From Bacillota bacterium (GTDB lineage: Bacteria; Bacillota; Clostridia; Lutisporales; Lutisporaceae), in the NCBI GenBank assembly GCA_023230985.1, contig JALNWH010000011.1:1-31463 (forward strand): DNA of 31,463 nt, given 5' to 3'. Each line of letters starts with the position of its first letter. Position 1 is the first letter of the stretch. The position numbers and the translations under genes were made by a program. Below are positions 7,248 through 16,339 of this stretch, in pieces. Under the pieces are notes generated by a model. It worked only from the letters and a program-made list of their open reading frames with translations, had not been told where the DNA came from and did not search any database.

Positions 7248-8924
7248 TTGAGAAAGAACTTAAAACTGGGCGATATCCTTTTAAATGCAGGAAAGATTAA
7301 AGAAAGGCAATTAAAAGAAGCACTAAAAAAACAAAAGGAAACAAAAATTAGATTAGGCGAAGTTTTGGTTGATTTTAATTACTTAAGTGAAGATGATATC
7401 TTGGAAGCACTTGAGAGCCAGTTAAAAATACCATCTGTGGATTTAGGTAATTATAAAATTAATCCCAAAGCTACTATTATGATTACAGAGAATTTTGCCA
7501 GAAAGAATGATTTAATCCCTATTGATATCATAGATAATGAGCTTTTGGTAGCTATGGCTGATCCTTTAAATATATTTGCCATTGATGATATAAATCTTTT
7601 AACTAATATGAAAGTAAGAGCTGTTCTTTCAACAAAATCCGTTATTCAAAAGGCAATAAACAAATTTTATAGCAAGGAAGGCACAAGAAAAGTAATTGAA
7701 GAGTTTGAAGAAACTTTTACTACTAACAACTTAGAAGATTTAGACGAAGAAGAGTTATCTAATGTTCATAGTGCACCTGTTGTTAAATTAGTAAATTCTA
7801 TAATAGGACAGGCTGTAATAATGAAATCCAGTGATATACATATAGAGCCTTTTGAAGATAATATTAGAGTAAGAATAAGAATAGATGGAGATTTGCAGGA
7901 AATAATGAGTTTCTCAAAAAGAAGCCATATGGCAATAGTTACAAGAATTAAAATAATGGGTAAAATGAATATTGCAGAAAGAAGAATACCTCAAGACGGT
8001 AGGGTAGAAGTAGAAGTTGATAACAGAGAAATAGATATGCGAATATCCACCTTGCCTACAGTTTATGGGGAAAAAGTTGTTATAAGGCTATTGGATAGGG
8101 GCGCTTTTAATTTTAATATAGAAGATTTGGGATTTTCCGAACCCGATTTAAAAGTATTTAATAGAATAGTAAAACAACCTTACGGAATAATTTTGGTAAC
8201 AGGTCCTACAGGAAGCGGTAAAACAACAACCCTTTATGCTGTGCTTAAAGATATCAATAAAGAAGAAAAAAACATTATAACTGTTGAAGATCCTGTTGAA
8301 TATAAATTGCATGGAATAAATCAGATTCAGGTAAATATAAAAGCCGGCCTTACATTTGCAAATGGTTTACGTTCTATACTAAGACAAGATCCCGATATAA
8401 TTATGGTTGGTGAAATAAGAGATTCAGAAACTGCTGAAATAGCAATAAGAGCCTCCATTACCGGACATTTAGTATTATCCACATTACATACTAATGACAC
8501 TGCTTCAACTGTTGCAAGACTTGTAGATATGGGTATAGAGCCATATATGGTTTCAACATCGGTAGTCGGTATAGTATCCCAAAGACTAATTAAAAGGCTT
8601 TGCCCCGATTGCAAGGCTTCTTATGAAGCCAGAGAAAAAGATAAAAAAGTACTTGGCCTTAACGGTAAGGAATTTACTTTATATAAGCCTGTAGGATGTA
8701 ATAAATGTATAAAAGGCTATAGAGGAAGAATACCTGTATTTGAAGTTATGTATATTGACCATGATATAAGAAGACTTATAGACAAAAGAGCTACAACTGA
8801 TGAAATAGAAGAAGTAGCTGTGAAAAACGGTATGAAAACATTGTTTAAAAGCGCTGTTAACTTAGCTATAAAAGGTATAACTTCATTGGAGGAAGTCTTG
8901 AGAATCGGATACACGGTAGAATAG
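7248..8924 (+). CDS. pilB: Type IV pilus extension ATPase PilB with tandem MshEN c-di-GMP motifs
   Basis: PilB is the cytoplasmic hexameric ATPase that powers pilin assembly through PilC. The 558 residues start at a TTG, 5 bases after GGGTG. The N-terminal domain has two 24-residue MshEN-type motifs, 6-29 (beginning KLGDILLNAG, ending Gln29) and 35-58 (RLGEVLVDFN to Gln58). Each has one deviation: Lys for Arg at 6, and Asn for Gly at 44. MshEN domains bind c-di-GMP in Vibrio MshE and Clostridium perfringens PilB2. The ATPase domain has Walker A GPTGSGKTT (319-327), Walker B IIMVGEIRD (384-392) and a His box near 410-415. A zinc-type tetracysteine motif is at Cys452/455 and Cys484/487. This is the first gene after the riboswitch. 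Confidence 0.95.
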   Translation: MRKNLKLGDILLNAGKIKERQLKEALKKQKETKIRLGEVLVDFNYLSEDDILEALESQLKIPSVDLGNYKINPKATIMITENFARKNDLIPIDIIDNELLVAMADPLNIFAIDDINLLTNMKVRAVLSTKSVIQKAINKFYSKEGTRKVIEEFEETFTTNNLEDLDEEELSNVHSAPVVKLVNSIIGQAVIMKSSDIHIEPFEDNIRVRIRIDGDLQEIMSFSKRSHMAIVTRIKIMGKMNIAERRIPQDGRVEVEVDNREIDMRISTLPTVYGEKVVIRLLDRGAFNFNIEDLGFSEPDLKVFNRIVKQPYGIILVTGPTGSGKTTTLYAVLKDINKEEKNIITVEDPVEYKLHGINQIQVNIKAGLTFANGLRSILRQDPDIIMVGEIRDSETAEIAIRASITGHLVLSTLHTNDTASTVARLVDMGIEPYMVSTSVVGIVSQRLIKRLCPDCKASYEAREKDKKVLGLNGKEFTLYKPVGCNKCIKGYRGRIPVFEVMYIDHDIRRLIDKRATTDEIEEVAVKNGMKTLFKSAVNLAIKGITSLEEVLRIGYTVE

Positions 8925-8936
8925 GAGGATTATAAT

Positions 8937-9989
8937 TTGGATTTTATTGAATTAATAAAAGACGGAACGGAAAAGAACGCATCAGATATTCATATTACCG
9001 TAGGTTTACCATATATATACAGGATAAACGGCAAGCTAACAAGGATCGGCGATGAGATAATCAAACCTGATATGACTAATAGAATTGTTCGTGAAATTTT
9101 AAATGAAAATCAATTGAATATTTTGTTTGAAAAAGGTGAACTTGATACATCTTTGTCATCCGCCGGAACGGGAAGATTTAGAATCAATGTATATAAACAA
9201 AGAGGGAGCTACGCTTTGGCTATAAGGATAATCCCTTTAGTTGTGCCTACAATAGATGAGTTAGGGCTTCCAAATATAGTTAGAGATTTAGCTATGTTAC
9301 CAAGAGGCTTGATTTTAGTGACTGGTCCTACGGGAAGCGGTAAGTCCACTACATTAGCTTCTATGATAAACCTTATAAATACAGAGAAAAGCTATCATAT
9401 TTTAACTTTGGAAGACCCCATAGAATATTTACATAGACATAATAAGAGCATAGTGAATCAAAGAGAAATAGGAAATGACTCATTGAGCTTTGCCAATAGT
9501 TTGCGTGCAGCACTTAGGCAAGACCCTGATGTAATATTAGTAGGGGAAATGCGTGATTTGGAAACGATAGGAATTGCTTTGACTGCAGCGGAAACAGGAC
9601 ACTTAGTTCTCTCTACTTTACATACTCTTGGTTCGGCTAAAACTGTTGATAGGGTAATCGACGTATTCCCTCCTCATCAACAACAGCAAATAAGAATACA
9701 ATTTGCTTCTGTACTGCAAGGTATCATATCACAACAATTATTGCCACGGACTGATGGCAAAGGAAGAATAGCGGCTTTTGAAATAATGATGGCAACTTCA
9801 GCAATCAAAAACCTTATTAGAGAAGATAAGACCCATCAAATAGATACGGCTGTCCAAACGGGAGCTAAATTTGGAATGCAGACAATGGATAATTCACTTT
9901 TAAATATATATAGGAGCGGACTTATAAGTCAGGAAACCCTTACTTCACAATCAACAAATCCTGATATTTTGAAAAATTATGTTTTCTGA
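8937..9989 (+). CDS. pilT: Type IV pilus retraction ATPase PilT
   Basis: PilT drives pilus disassembly and so twitching motility or DNA and surface pulling. The 350 residues are typical. The start is TTG 8937, 8 bases after GGAGG and 12 bases past pilB. Walker A GPTGSGKST is at 130-138, Walker B DVILVGEMRD near 198-207, and the His box GHLVLSTLHT at 221-230. The PilT-specific stretch DRVIDVFPPHQQQQIR (238-253) separates it from PilB, and there is no tetracysteine motif or MshEN domain. Its presence predicts dynamic, retractable pili rather than a simple secretion pseudopilus. Confidence 0.95.
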   Translation: MDFIELIKDGTEKNASDIHITVGLPYIYRINGKLTRIGDEIIKPDMTNRIVREILNENQLNILFEKGELDTSLSSAGTGRFRINVYKQRGSYALAIRIIPLVVPTIDELGLPNIVRDLAMLPRGLILVTGPTGSGKSTTLASMINLINTEKSYHILTLEDPIEYLHRHNKSIVNQREIGNDSLSFANSLRAALRQDPDVILVGEMRDLETIGIALTAAETGHLVLSTLHTLGSAKTVDRVIDVFPPHQQQQIRIQFASVLQGIISQQLLPRTDGKGRIAAFEIMMATSAIKNLIREDKTHQIDTAVQTGAKFGMQTMDNSLLNIYRSGLISQETLTSQSTNPDILKNYVF

Positions 9990-10004
9990 TAAGGCGGTGA
10001 AATT

Positions 10005-11204
10005 TTGCAGTTTAAATATAAAGCCGTTGGAGATAACGGACAGGTAATCGAAGGCCTATTTGATGCTTCAAGCAAACAAGAAGTAATAGGTATGCTAAGA
10101 AACAATAACCGCATGCCTATTTCCATTGAAGAAACCAGGGATAGTGGTGCCAGTCAGGTTATAAGCTTTGGAAAAGTGAAGAAAAAAGATCTGGCCATAT
10201 TCTGCAGACAATTCTATACCATGCTATATGCAGGTGTAAGTATAGTAAAAGCATTGGATATATTGGAAAAGCAGATTGAAAACAAAGTAATGAAAAAAGC
10301 GGTTGCAGATATCCATGATAGTGTGCAAAAAGGAGTTGCATTATCAGAATCAATGAAAAGTAATGCCAATGTTTTTCCTCCCATATTGATAAATATGGTA
10401 GAAGCGGGAGAAGAAAGCGGTAACCTTGACACCATCATGGACAGGATGGCTGTTCATTATGAAAAGGAATATAAAATAGAAAACAAAATTAAAGGGGCAA
10501 TGATATATCCCACTGTATTGGCTGTAGCTGCTATAGGAGTTGTAGTATTTATGATGGTTGCTGTGATGCCCACTTTTATAGATATGTTTGAAAGTAGCGG
10601 AGTGGAATTGCCCGGATTGACAAAAGCATTATTGGCAGTAAGTCATTCTTTAAAAGAACAATGGTATTTTTTTCTTATGGGACTGGCTATATTAGTCTTT
10701 GGAACCGGATTTTTTTTAAAATCGGAATTGGGCAGTATATTCTTTGATACTGTTAAATTAAAAATCCCTATTGTAAAAAATACTAATATAAAGGTTGCTA
10801 CATCAAGGTTTACCAGAACTTTGTCCACTTTGCTGTCTAGCGGTATTCCTCTTCTACAAGGAATTGATATTGTATCCAGAGTTATCAATAACAAAAACAT
10901 AGCAAAGCGACTTGACTATGTTAAAGAAGAAGTCCGCAAAGGTGTGCCTCTATCTAAAGCCATAAAGGATATAGATTTATTTCCGCCCATGTTGGATTCT
11001 ATGATAAATATAGGTGAAGAATCAGGAGCCTTGGACGATATATTAAATAAGACAGCAGATTTCTATGATGAAGAAGTAGAAGTGGCACTGCAGACCATGA
11101 CGGAAATGATGCAGCCAATAATGATAATAGTTATGGCTTCAATCGTAGGTTTTATAGTTCTTGCCATAGCATTACCCATGTTCGATATGGTAAATGCCAT
11201 ATAA
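10005..11204 (+). CDS. pilC: Type IV pilus inner-membrane platform protein PilC
   Basis: PilC is the membrane platform that couples PilB and PilT to the growing pilus. The 399 residues contain two T2SSF domains (about 65-190 and 265-390). The duplicated signature is clear: EAGEESGNLD near 133-142 and IGEESGALDDIL in the second copy. Membrane segments are at about 170-190, 220-240 and the C-terminus. The start is TTG 10005, 7 bases after AAGGCGG, 15 bases past pilT. No frame problem is seen. Confidence 0.95.
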   Translation: MQFKYKAVGDNGQVIEGLFDASSKQEVIGMLRNNNRMPISIEETRDSGASQVISFGKVKKKDLAIFCRQFYTMLYAGVSIVKALDILEKQIENKVMKKAVADIHDSVQKGVALSESMKSNANVFPPILINMVEAGEESGNLDTIMDRMAVHYEKEYKIENKIKGAMIYPTVLAVAAIGVVVFMMVAVMPTFIDMFESSGVELPGLTKALLAVSHSLKEQWYFFLMGLAILVFGTGFFLKSELGSIFFDTVKLKIPIVKNTNIKVATSRFTRTLSTLLSSGIPLLQGIDIVSRVINNKNIAKRLDYVKEEVRKGVPLSKAIKDIDLFPPMLDSMINIGEESGALDDILNKTADFYDEEVEVALQTMTEMMQPIMIIVMASIVGFIVLAIALPMFDMVNAI

Positions 11205-11349
11205 ATGCTGCAGAGGAGATTGTCAATTGCTCTCATAAACGAATGTGCAACTATACCGTTGTAGGGGTGACCTGTGGTCGCTAGAGGAGGTGATACAAAA
11301 GAAAAGTCAATAAAAGCTATTATAAAATGAATAATAAGGAGGAAAAAGA
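11205..11349 (+). promoter_or_regulatory. pilC-pilA spacer: small hairpin and orphan Shine-Dalgarno
   Basis: This spacer contains GTAGGGGTGACC (11261-11272) with GGTCGC (11276-11281), a 6-bp hairpin in a locally GC-richer patch that resembles dispersed clostridial repeats. It is followed by AGAGGAGGTGATA (11283-11295), a near-perfect complement of the 16S rRNA 3' end. No start codon lies at a usable distance, so this ribosome site is orphan. The pilin's own AAGGAGG is about 50 bases further on. The arrangement may stabilise a pilin mRNA made by processing. No convincing promoter was seen. Confidence 0.45.
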
Positions 11350-11694
11350 ATGTTAAATTATTTTTTAAAAAGAATCAATAATAAGAAAGGTTTTACTCTA
11401 GTTGAGTTGGTAGTAGTTATAGCTATATTAGGTATTTTAGCAGCTATTGCTGTACCAAGATTTACTTCACAAACCGCAGCAGCAAAAGAAGCAGCATTAG
11501 CAGCTTCAGTTAAAAGTTTAAATGGTGCTATAGGCATGTATATAGCTGAGGATGAAGATACCACTGAGTTAGATGTAGATACAGCGGCAGAAGCAATAGG
11601 GGTATTAGAAGAAGCAGGATATCTTCAAGCTGGCACTGATGATACCGGCATTGATTACGATAAAGACAATTACTTATTTACAGTAGCGCCCTAA
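11350..11694 (+). CDS. pilA: Major type IV pilin (PilA-type prepilin)
   Basis: This 114-residue prepilin has a 14-residue basic leader, cleavage predicted between Gly14 and Phe15, and the conserved FTLVE with Glu at mature position 5 (Glu19). A hydrophobic N-terminal helix (15-38) is followed by a small, acidic, cysteine-free globular domain with many Asp, Glu and Ala. The mature form of about 100 residues is short for a pilin. A strong AAGGAGG precedes the ATG. Its position directly after pilC and its simple architecture make it the likely main subunit, in contrast to the larger or divergent pilins further on. Confidence 0.9.
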   Translation: MLNYFLKRINNKKGFTLVELVVVIAILGILAAIAVPRFTSQTAAAKEAALAASVKSLNGAIGMYIAEDEDTTELDVDTAAEAIGVLEEAGYLQAGTDDTGIDYDKDNYLFTVAP

Positions 11695-11722
11695 AACATG
11701 TTAAAACCAAAGGAGACTGCAA

Positions 11723-12484
11723 ATGTATATAATAGTTTTTTTGTTAGGCATTATTATAGGTTCATTCCTCAATGTATGTATATATAGAATACCTAAAGAT
11801 GAATCTATAGTATATCCTTCTTCTCATTGTACTTATTGCAGCAGTCCCCTTAAATGGTATGATTTAATACCTATAGTAAGTTATTTATCCTTAAAAGGGA
11901 AATGCAGATACTGCGGGGGCAAAATTGCCCCTCAATACCCTTTTGTGGAAATTTTAAACGGATTACTTTATATACTTTTGTTTTATCATTTTAGTTTAAC
12001 TGTAGACTTTATTTTCTATTGTTTATTGGCAAGTGTTATAGTTGTTATCAGCTTTATTGATTTACATGAGCAGATTATTCCCGATGGTTTGGTATTAATT
12101 ATTTTATCTGTTGCAATTATTTACAAAGCCATTAATTATTTTATTTATAAAGAAAATATAGAAATTTTAAATAGTATTTTAGGCTTTTTTACCGGCGGAC
12201 TTATATTTCTTCTTATAGCCATAGTGTCAAATGGTGCTATGGGTGGCGGGGATATAAAGCTTATGGCAGTATTAGGTCTTATATTAGGATTGAAAAAAAC
12301 ACTCTTAAATATTTTATTATCCTTTATTATCGGGGCAATAATATCTGTTTTTTTATTGATTGGCAAAAAAAAAGGGCGAAAGGATGCTATACCCTTTGGG
12401 CCCTTTATAAATATAGCTTTTATAATAGCATTGCTTTATGGTGATTTTATTATCAATTGGTATGTACTAAAACTTCTAATTTAG
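11723..12484 (+). CDS. pilD: Prepilin peptidase / N-methyltransferase PilD
   Basis: PilD removes prepilin leaders and methylates the new N-terminus at the inner membrane. The 253 residues include the N-terminal GSFLNVCIYRIP (13-24) and two CxxC pairs (Cys36/39, Cys61/64) in the cytoplasmic methyltransferase loop. The aspartic protease pair is Asp113 (in SFIDLHEQIIPD) and Asp177 (in GGGDIKL). The 64-residue distance between these equals that of TcpJ Asp125/Asp189. About seven further hydrophobic segments follow. AAAGGAG precedes the ATG. It serves all eight prepilins in the window. Confidence 0.95.
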   Translation: MYIIVFLLGIIIGSFLNVCIYRIPKDESIVYPSSHCTYCSSPLKWYDLIPIVSYLSLKGKCRYCGGKIAPQYPFVEILNGLLYILLFYHFSLTVDFIFYCLLASVIVVISFIDLHEQIIPDGLVLIILSVAIIYKAINYFIYKENIEILNSILGFFTGGLIFLLIAIVSNGAMGGGDIKLMAVLGLILGLKKTLLNILLSFIIGAIISVFLLIGKKKGRKDAIPFGPFINIAFIIALLYGDFIINWYVLKLLI

Positions 12485-12495
12485 GATGATATTCT

Positions 12496-13938
12496 ATGAG
12501 AAGATTAAATAATAAAGGTTTTACTCTTGTAGAGATAATGGTATCTATAGTGATATTAGCAATTATTGCTTTATTTATGTTACCTTTATCCCTTTATGCG
12601 GTAAAGTTTTCAAAATGGAATACAATCAAGTTTAATGCTATGAATTTGGCATATTCCCAGGTAGAATGGGTAAAATCTTTGGATTACGCAAAAGACCTTG
12701 AAATAGAGGGGAAAAAGACCGGTTTTAAATATAAAGAATCCGGTGTTGAAAAGGATTATATTGGTATTATTAAAGAAGACCTTTATTTAAACAAAAATGG
12801 CACAAATCCAATAGAAATGGATGGAATTAATTATTATTTACAAACAAGCATTTATCCTCGAGAAGCTATATCTATTACAGGTGAAAAGGTTTATAATGCC
12901 ATGAAACAAGTAGATGTAACAATAATTGTAAAAGACCCCATTACAAAAGAGAATAAAGAGTTTTCGGTTATAGGCACTTTAGTATCTCACGAAGGTGAAA
13001 GACCGGCTCATAATCCTATTCCCCTCGAAGTGACAGTAAGCATAGGAGAAGATCCTGATAACCTTGCGAAAAATGTAAATGTAGAAATATATAAAGTACA
13101 AGGTAATAATAAAAATAAAGTAGATTGGCGTAGGACTGACGATGAGGGAAAGGCATATTTTACAGATATAGGCACTGGCAAATATGTAGCTTTTGCTGCG
13201 GACTGGTCAGGTAAAGATATGATACCTGAGCCTACTTCGGTAACAGGTAATTATGATAATATGAAATGGGAATTTTATAGTTCCGAATTTGATATACCTG
13301 TTGTAAGCAATGATGTAATTAAGCAATATATAAAAGTTGATTATTCGGGATATATTAAAATTCCAAAGGGGAATAAATATCCTTTAAATGCAAAAGTAGA
13401 ATTAAAACCCATAGATAATGATAAGATCCCGCAACTAACTATTTCTTTAGGAAAACTAACTGAAAACAATGAAACAAAATTATGGAGACATTGCGGTTAT
13501 GAGTATACAATAAAAAGCCAAAGTAGCAGTGAACAATATTATTTTGTTGATGAAAACGATGAAGATTGGAATGGTTATTTAATTATTGACAGCAATAAAA
13601 CTACTACAAAAGAGTTAGAACTTGTTTTCGGTTTAAAAGACGAAGGAATTTTTGAAGAAGAAGGTGGAAAAATAAAAACCGTGACAATCGAGTTTTCTTC
13701 AGATGTAATTAATGCAGGAGATTTATCGTTTGAAATTAATAATGACGAAATAGATAGAAGCAGATATTCTATAAGCAAAGTTGAAGATAGGAAATTTAAA
13801 ATTGATTTTTATGATATAGAAAGCAGGGTAGATGCAATAGCATCTAATGTGTTTACTATAAAAAATCCTGCTAACATAAAAAATGAATTTGGAATGAAAT
13901 TATCCAAATTCAAAAATCATTGTCAATTAAAGAAATAA
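12496..13938 (+). CDS. Large PilV-like minor pilin with a CnaB/SpaA-like domain
   Basis: This 480-residue prepilin is far larger than a usual minor pilin. The leader is 7 residues plus Gly8, cleaved before Phe9, with FTLVE and Glu13 at mature position 5, then a hydrophobic helix to about 36. Residues about 177-235 (VTVSIGEDPD, then DDEGKAYFTDIGTGKYVAFA) look like a carboxypeptidase-regulatory or CnaB-type beta-sandwich, in which a DEGKAYF turn is typical. The remaining 240 residues are not recognised but appear beta-rich. A pilin with added adhesin-like modules would be expected at the pilus tip. It heads the first minor-pilin set. The domain call is by eye; the prepilin call is firm. Confidence 0.8.
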   Translation: MRRLNNKGFTLVEIMVSIVILAIIALFMLPLSLYAVKFSKWNTIKFNAMNLAYSQVEWVKSLDYAKDLEIEGKKTGFKYKESGVEKDYIGIIKEDLYLNKNGTNPIEMDGINYYLQTSIYPREAISITGEKVYNAMKQVDVTIIVKDPITKENKEFSVIGTLVSHEGERPAHNPIPLEVTVSIGEDPDNLAKNVNVEIYKVQGNNKNKVDWRRTDDEGKAYFTDIGTGKYVAFAADWSGKDMIPEPTSVTGNYDNMKWEFYSSEFDIPVVSNDVIKQYIKVDYSGYIKIPKGNKYPLNAKVELKPIDNDKIPQLTISLGKLTENNETKLWRHCGYEYTIKSQSSSEQYYFVDENDEDWNGYLIIDSNKTTTKELELVFGLKDEGIFEEEGGKIKTVTIEFSSDVINAGDLSFEINNDEIDRSRYSISKVEDRKFKIDFYDIESRVDAIASNVFTIKNPANIKNEFGMKLSKFKNHCQLKK

Positions 13939-13953
13939 TCAGGTGATTGTTTT

Positions 13954-14577
13954 ATGTTAAAATCAAACAAAGGGCTAACATTTATCGAATTAATATTAAC
14001 GATACCATTAATACTAATAGTATTTACTTTAGGTTATAATATGCTTTTTATTATCAATAAGAGCCACAAAATAGTAAGTGATGATTTTTCAAATGCTGAG
14101 GATATAAGAATATTTCAAATAAATATACAAAACGAAGCCAATCAAGCAAGAAAAGCTTTATTAGGTTCAAATGAACCAAATACAGAGGATATTACAAAAG
14201 CTGCTTTGGTAAGAGAGTCTGATGGTAATAGGCTTCGTATATATACTTATCTTGATAATAGTGATTACCCTGTATTAGTTACCTATGAGCTTAAAAGTGG
14301 CGGAAAGCTGGAAAGGACTGAAAGAAAGGCAACAAAGACTTCTTTTCCTTATACCTTTGAAAACAATCCTTCAGATACAAAAATTGTACTAAACAATATT
14401 GCTAATGATAAAATCTTTGGAATAGTTGAACCTTTAAGAGTTAGGTCGGAAGGAAGCCAAGAAGGAGAAGATTATAGGAAAAAGGTAGATATGAACATTG
14501 AAATAAAAAACAGAGATGGTAGAACTATTGGTGTAAATACCTATTTAATCACGAAAAGCAGAGCTACTGCAGAATAA
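13954..14577 (+). CDS. PilW/GspJ-like minor prepilin
   Basis: This 207-residue prepilin has leader MLKSNKG, cleavage before Leu8, LTFIE with Glu12 at mature position 5, and a hydrophobic helix to about residue 33. The C-terminal domain is polar and rich in charged residues. It is not recognised beyond the PilW/PulJ-like order (after PilV-like, before PilX-like). AGGTGATTG precedes the ATG. It likely joins its neighbours in a tip or initiation complex. Confidence 0.78.
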   Translation: MLKSNKGLTFIELILTIPLILIVFTLGYNMLFIINKSHKIVSDDFSNAEDIRIFQINIQNEANQARKALLGSNEPNTEDITKAALVRESDGNRLRIYTYLDNSDYPVLVTYELKSGGKLERTERKATKTSFPYTFENNPSDTKIVLNNIANDKIFGIVEPLRVRSEGSQEGEDYRKKVDMNIEIKNRDGRTIGVNTYLITKSRATAE

Positions 14578-14595
14578 AAGAAAGGGGATATGATA

Positions 14596-16323
14596 ATGGG
14601 TAAAATAATGAATAATAAAGGCATGACCATGCCCTTGGTTTTGATTGTCTTGTTATTTGCTACTGTATTAAGCTTTTCCTCTTTAACTCTGATTAATTCT
14701 CAATCAAAATTTAATGTGGTAGAAGATACAGCAAAAAAGAGCTTGGAAGCTGCAGAAGCGGGGTATTATGAATATCTTTGGTATCTCAATGATGATGTGA
14801 ATTATTATTTGATGGAAGATAATATAGCAGGAAGAGATATAGAATATGCAGATGGGCTTTTTTATCGTTTAGAGGTTACACCACCGGAATCAAACGATAG
14901 ATTTGTTAATATAAAATCTATAGGATGGACAGCAATGAATCCTGAAAAGAAGACGATTATCGAAGCAAAGATAAGGAAAAAGCAATTTGTGCACCATGTA
15001 TATGTAAGTGACAGTGATGGCGACTCCATTTGGTGGACCTCAGGTGATGAAAGTCATGGTCCATATCATACGAATTTAAATCTATATATTCAAGAAGGCA
15101 GCAGCATAAGAAATGAAACTTTAAACCGGAATGTTACATATCCGGTATTTTTCGATACTATTACTTATTCTGGTAAATTGACGAACAATGTTAAAACATC
15201 GAATTACTCGATAGCTTTCCAAAATGGTGCTCCGGAGAAAATTGATAAGTTAGAGTTTCCAGAATCAAATATAGATCTTAAAAGATGGGCTGAAAAGGAC
15301 AGTATGGTACTTACAGGTAGGACATGTATTAACCTTGAAGGAAAAAACATTAGAATAAAGGACAGATATGGAACAGTCGAAGTAATTAATATTGCAAACG
15401 AAATACCCAATAAAGTTATTTATGTAGATGGGAATACAACTAGCTCTACAACAACTGCCAATAAGTACGACCTTGATTTAGGGAATATTTTTATTTCAGG
15501 GAAATTGGATGAACAATTAACTATTGCGGCTAAAAATGATATATATATTACTTATGCAGACCCTACAAACTGGTATGACTATAATGAAAGCGATTTATAT
15601 AAACAAAATCCTAAACCGCCTCAACCTCCAACAAGCCCGCCTCTTAGCGGTGGCATAACATATGAAAATATTACTTTTGTAGAAAAAAAGAACAATGATA
15701 CCGGATTATACGAAAGAACAATAACAGGTGCGGGTAATGCCATGCTTGGATTGATTGCAAATAACGATATAAAAATACTTCATTATGGTTGGCTTAGATG
15801 TTCGAATGACGGCGGTAAACCTTATTGGAATTTTGAATGGACATGGAAGTCAGATGAATATGTTTATAAATATTTGGATGTAGGTGTATATAATAATATA
15901 ACAATAAGGAAAGATTCTCGGGTTACTACTTATCCTACTTTAACTGTAGTAAGCAGCAGACCTGGAAACAATCAATTAACCAGAGGGTATTACTATGTTT
16001 TACAGCCTGGTTGCTGGCAAAAGAATATAAAGAATGATAATTACTATGATCTTGCGCCAAAAGATATCACCATTCATGCCGCACTTTTTTCTGTTAAAAA
16101 GGGCTTCGGTTATGAAGAATATAATAAAGGAGTACGCAAGGAGGATATATTGCTTTGGGGTAACATATCACAAAGAATAAGACTGGCTGTAGGAACCATA
16201 GGCAGCACCGGTTATAATAAGAAATATAATCATGATCCTCGCATGTTCTACGATTACCCGCCTCATGTTTTAGAACCAATAAATGTGGGATGGGAAGTAC
16301 ATGACTGGCAGGTAACAAACTAA
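14596..16323 (+). CDS. Large PilX/GspK-like minor prepilin lacking Glu5
   Basis: The protein has 575 residues from ATG 14596, 8 bases after AAAGGGG; an in-frame ATG at 14590 is too close to that site. The leader MGKIMNNKG is followed by MTMPLVLIVLLFA, a pilin-type helix whose mature position 5 is Leu, not Glu. Lack of Glu5 is typical of GspK-type tip subunits, which cannot pair with a following subunit. The stretch KKSLEAAEAGYYEYL after the helix is common in PilX-like proteins. The long C-terminal part is aromatic-rich and contains a PKPPQPPTSPP linker near the middle. It has no family I recognise. It may cap the pilus and contact surfaces. Confidence 0.78.
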   Translation: MGKIMNNKGMTMPLVLIVLLFATVLSFSSLTLINSQSKFNVVEDTAKKSLEAAEAGYYEYLWYLNDDVNYYLMEDNIAGRDIEYADGLFYRLEVTPPESNDRFVNIKSIGWTAMNPEKKTIIEAKIRKKQFVHHVYVSDSDGDSIWWTSGDESHGPYHTNLNLYIQEGSSIRNETLNRNVTYPVFFDTITYSGKLTNNVKTSNYSIAFQNGAPEKIDKLEFPESNIDLKRWAEKDSMVLTGRTCINLEGKNIRIKDRYGTVEVINIANEIPNKVIYVDGNTTSSTTTANKYDLDLGNIFISGKLDEQLTIAAKNDIYITYADPTNWYDYNESDLYKQNPKPPQPPTSPPLSGGITYENITFVEKKNNDTGLYERTITGAGNAMLGLIANNDIKILHYGWLRCSNDGGKPYWNFEWTWKSDEYVYKYLDVGVYNNITIRKDSRVTTYPTLTVVSSRPGNNQLTRGYYYVLQPGCWQKNIKNDNYYDLAPKDITIHAALFSVKKGFGYEEYNKGVRKEDILLWGNISQRIRLAVGTIGSTGYNKKYNHDPRMFYDYPPHVLEPINVGWEVHDWQVTN

Positions 16324-16339
16324 TAAAGGGAGGCATAAT

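Noticed and set aside
7248..9989. A general type II secretion system instead of a pilus
   Set aside because: PilT, PilM, a simple major pilin and the absence of a secretin point to a type IV pilus.
11205..11349. A second riboswitch or separate promoter for the pilin
   Set aside because: Only a 6-bp hairpin and an orphan ribosome site are visible, with no conserved aptamer pattern and no convincing -35/-10 pair.
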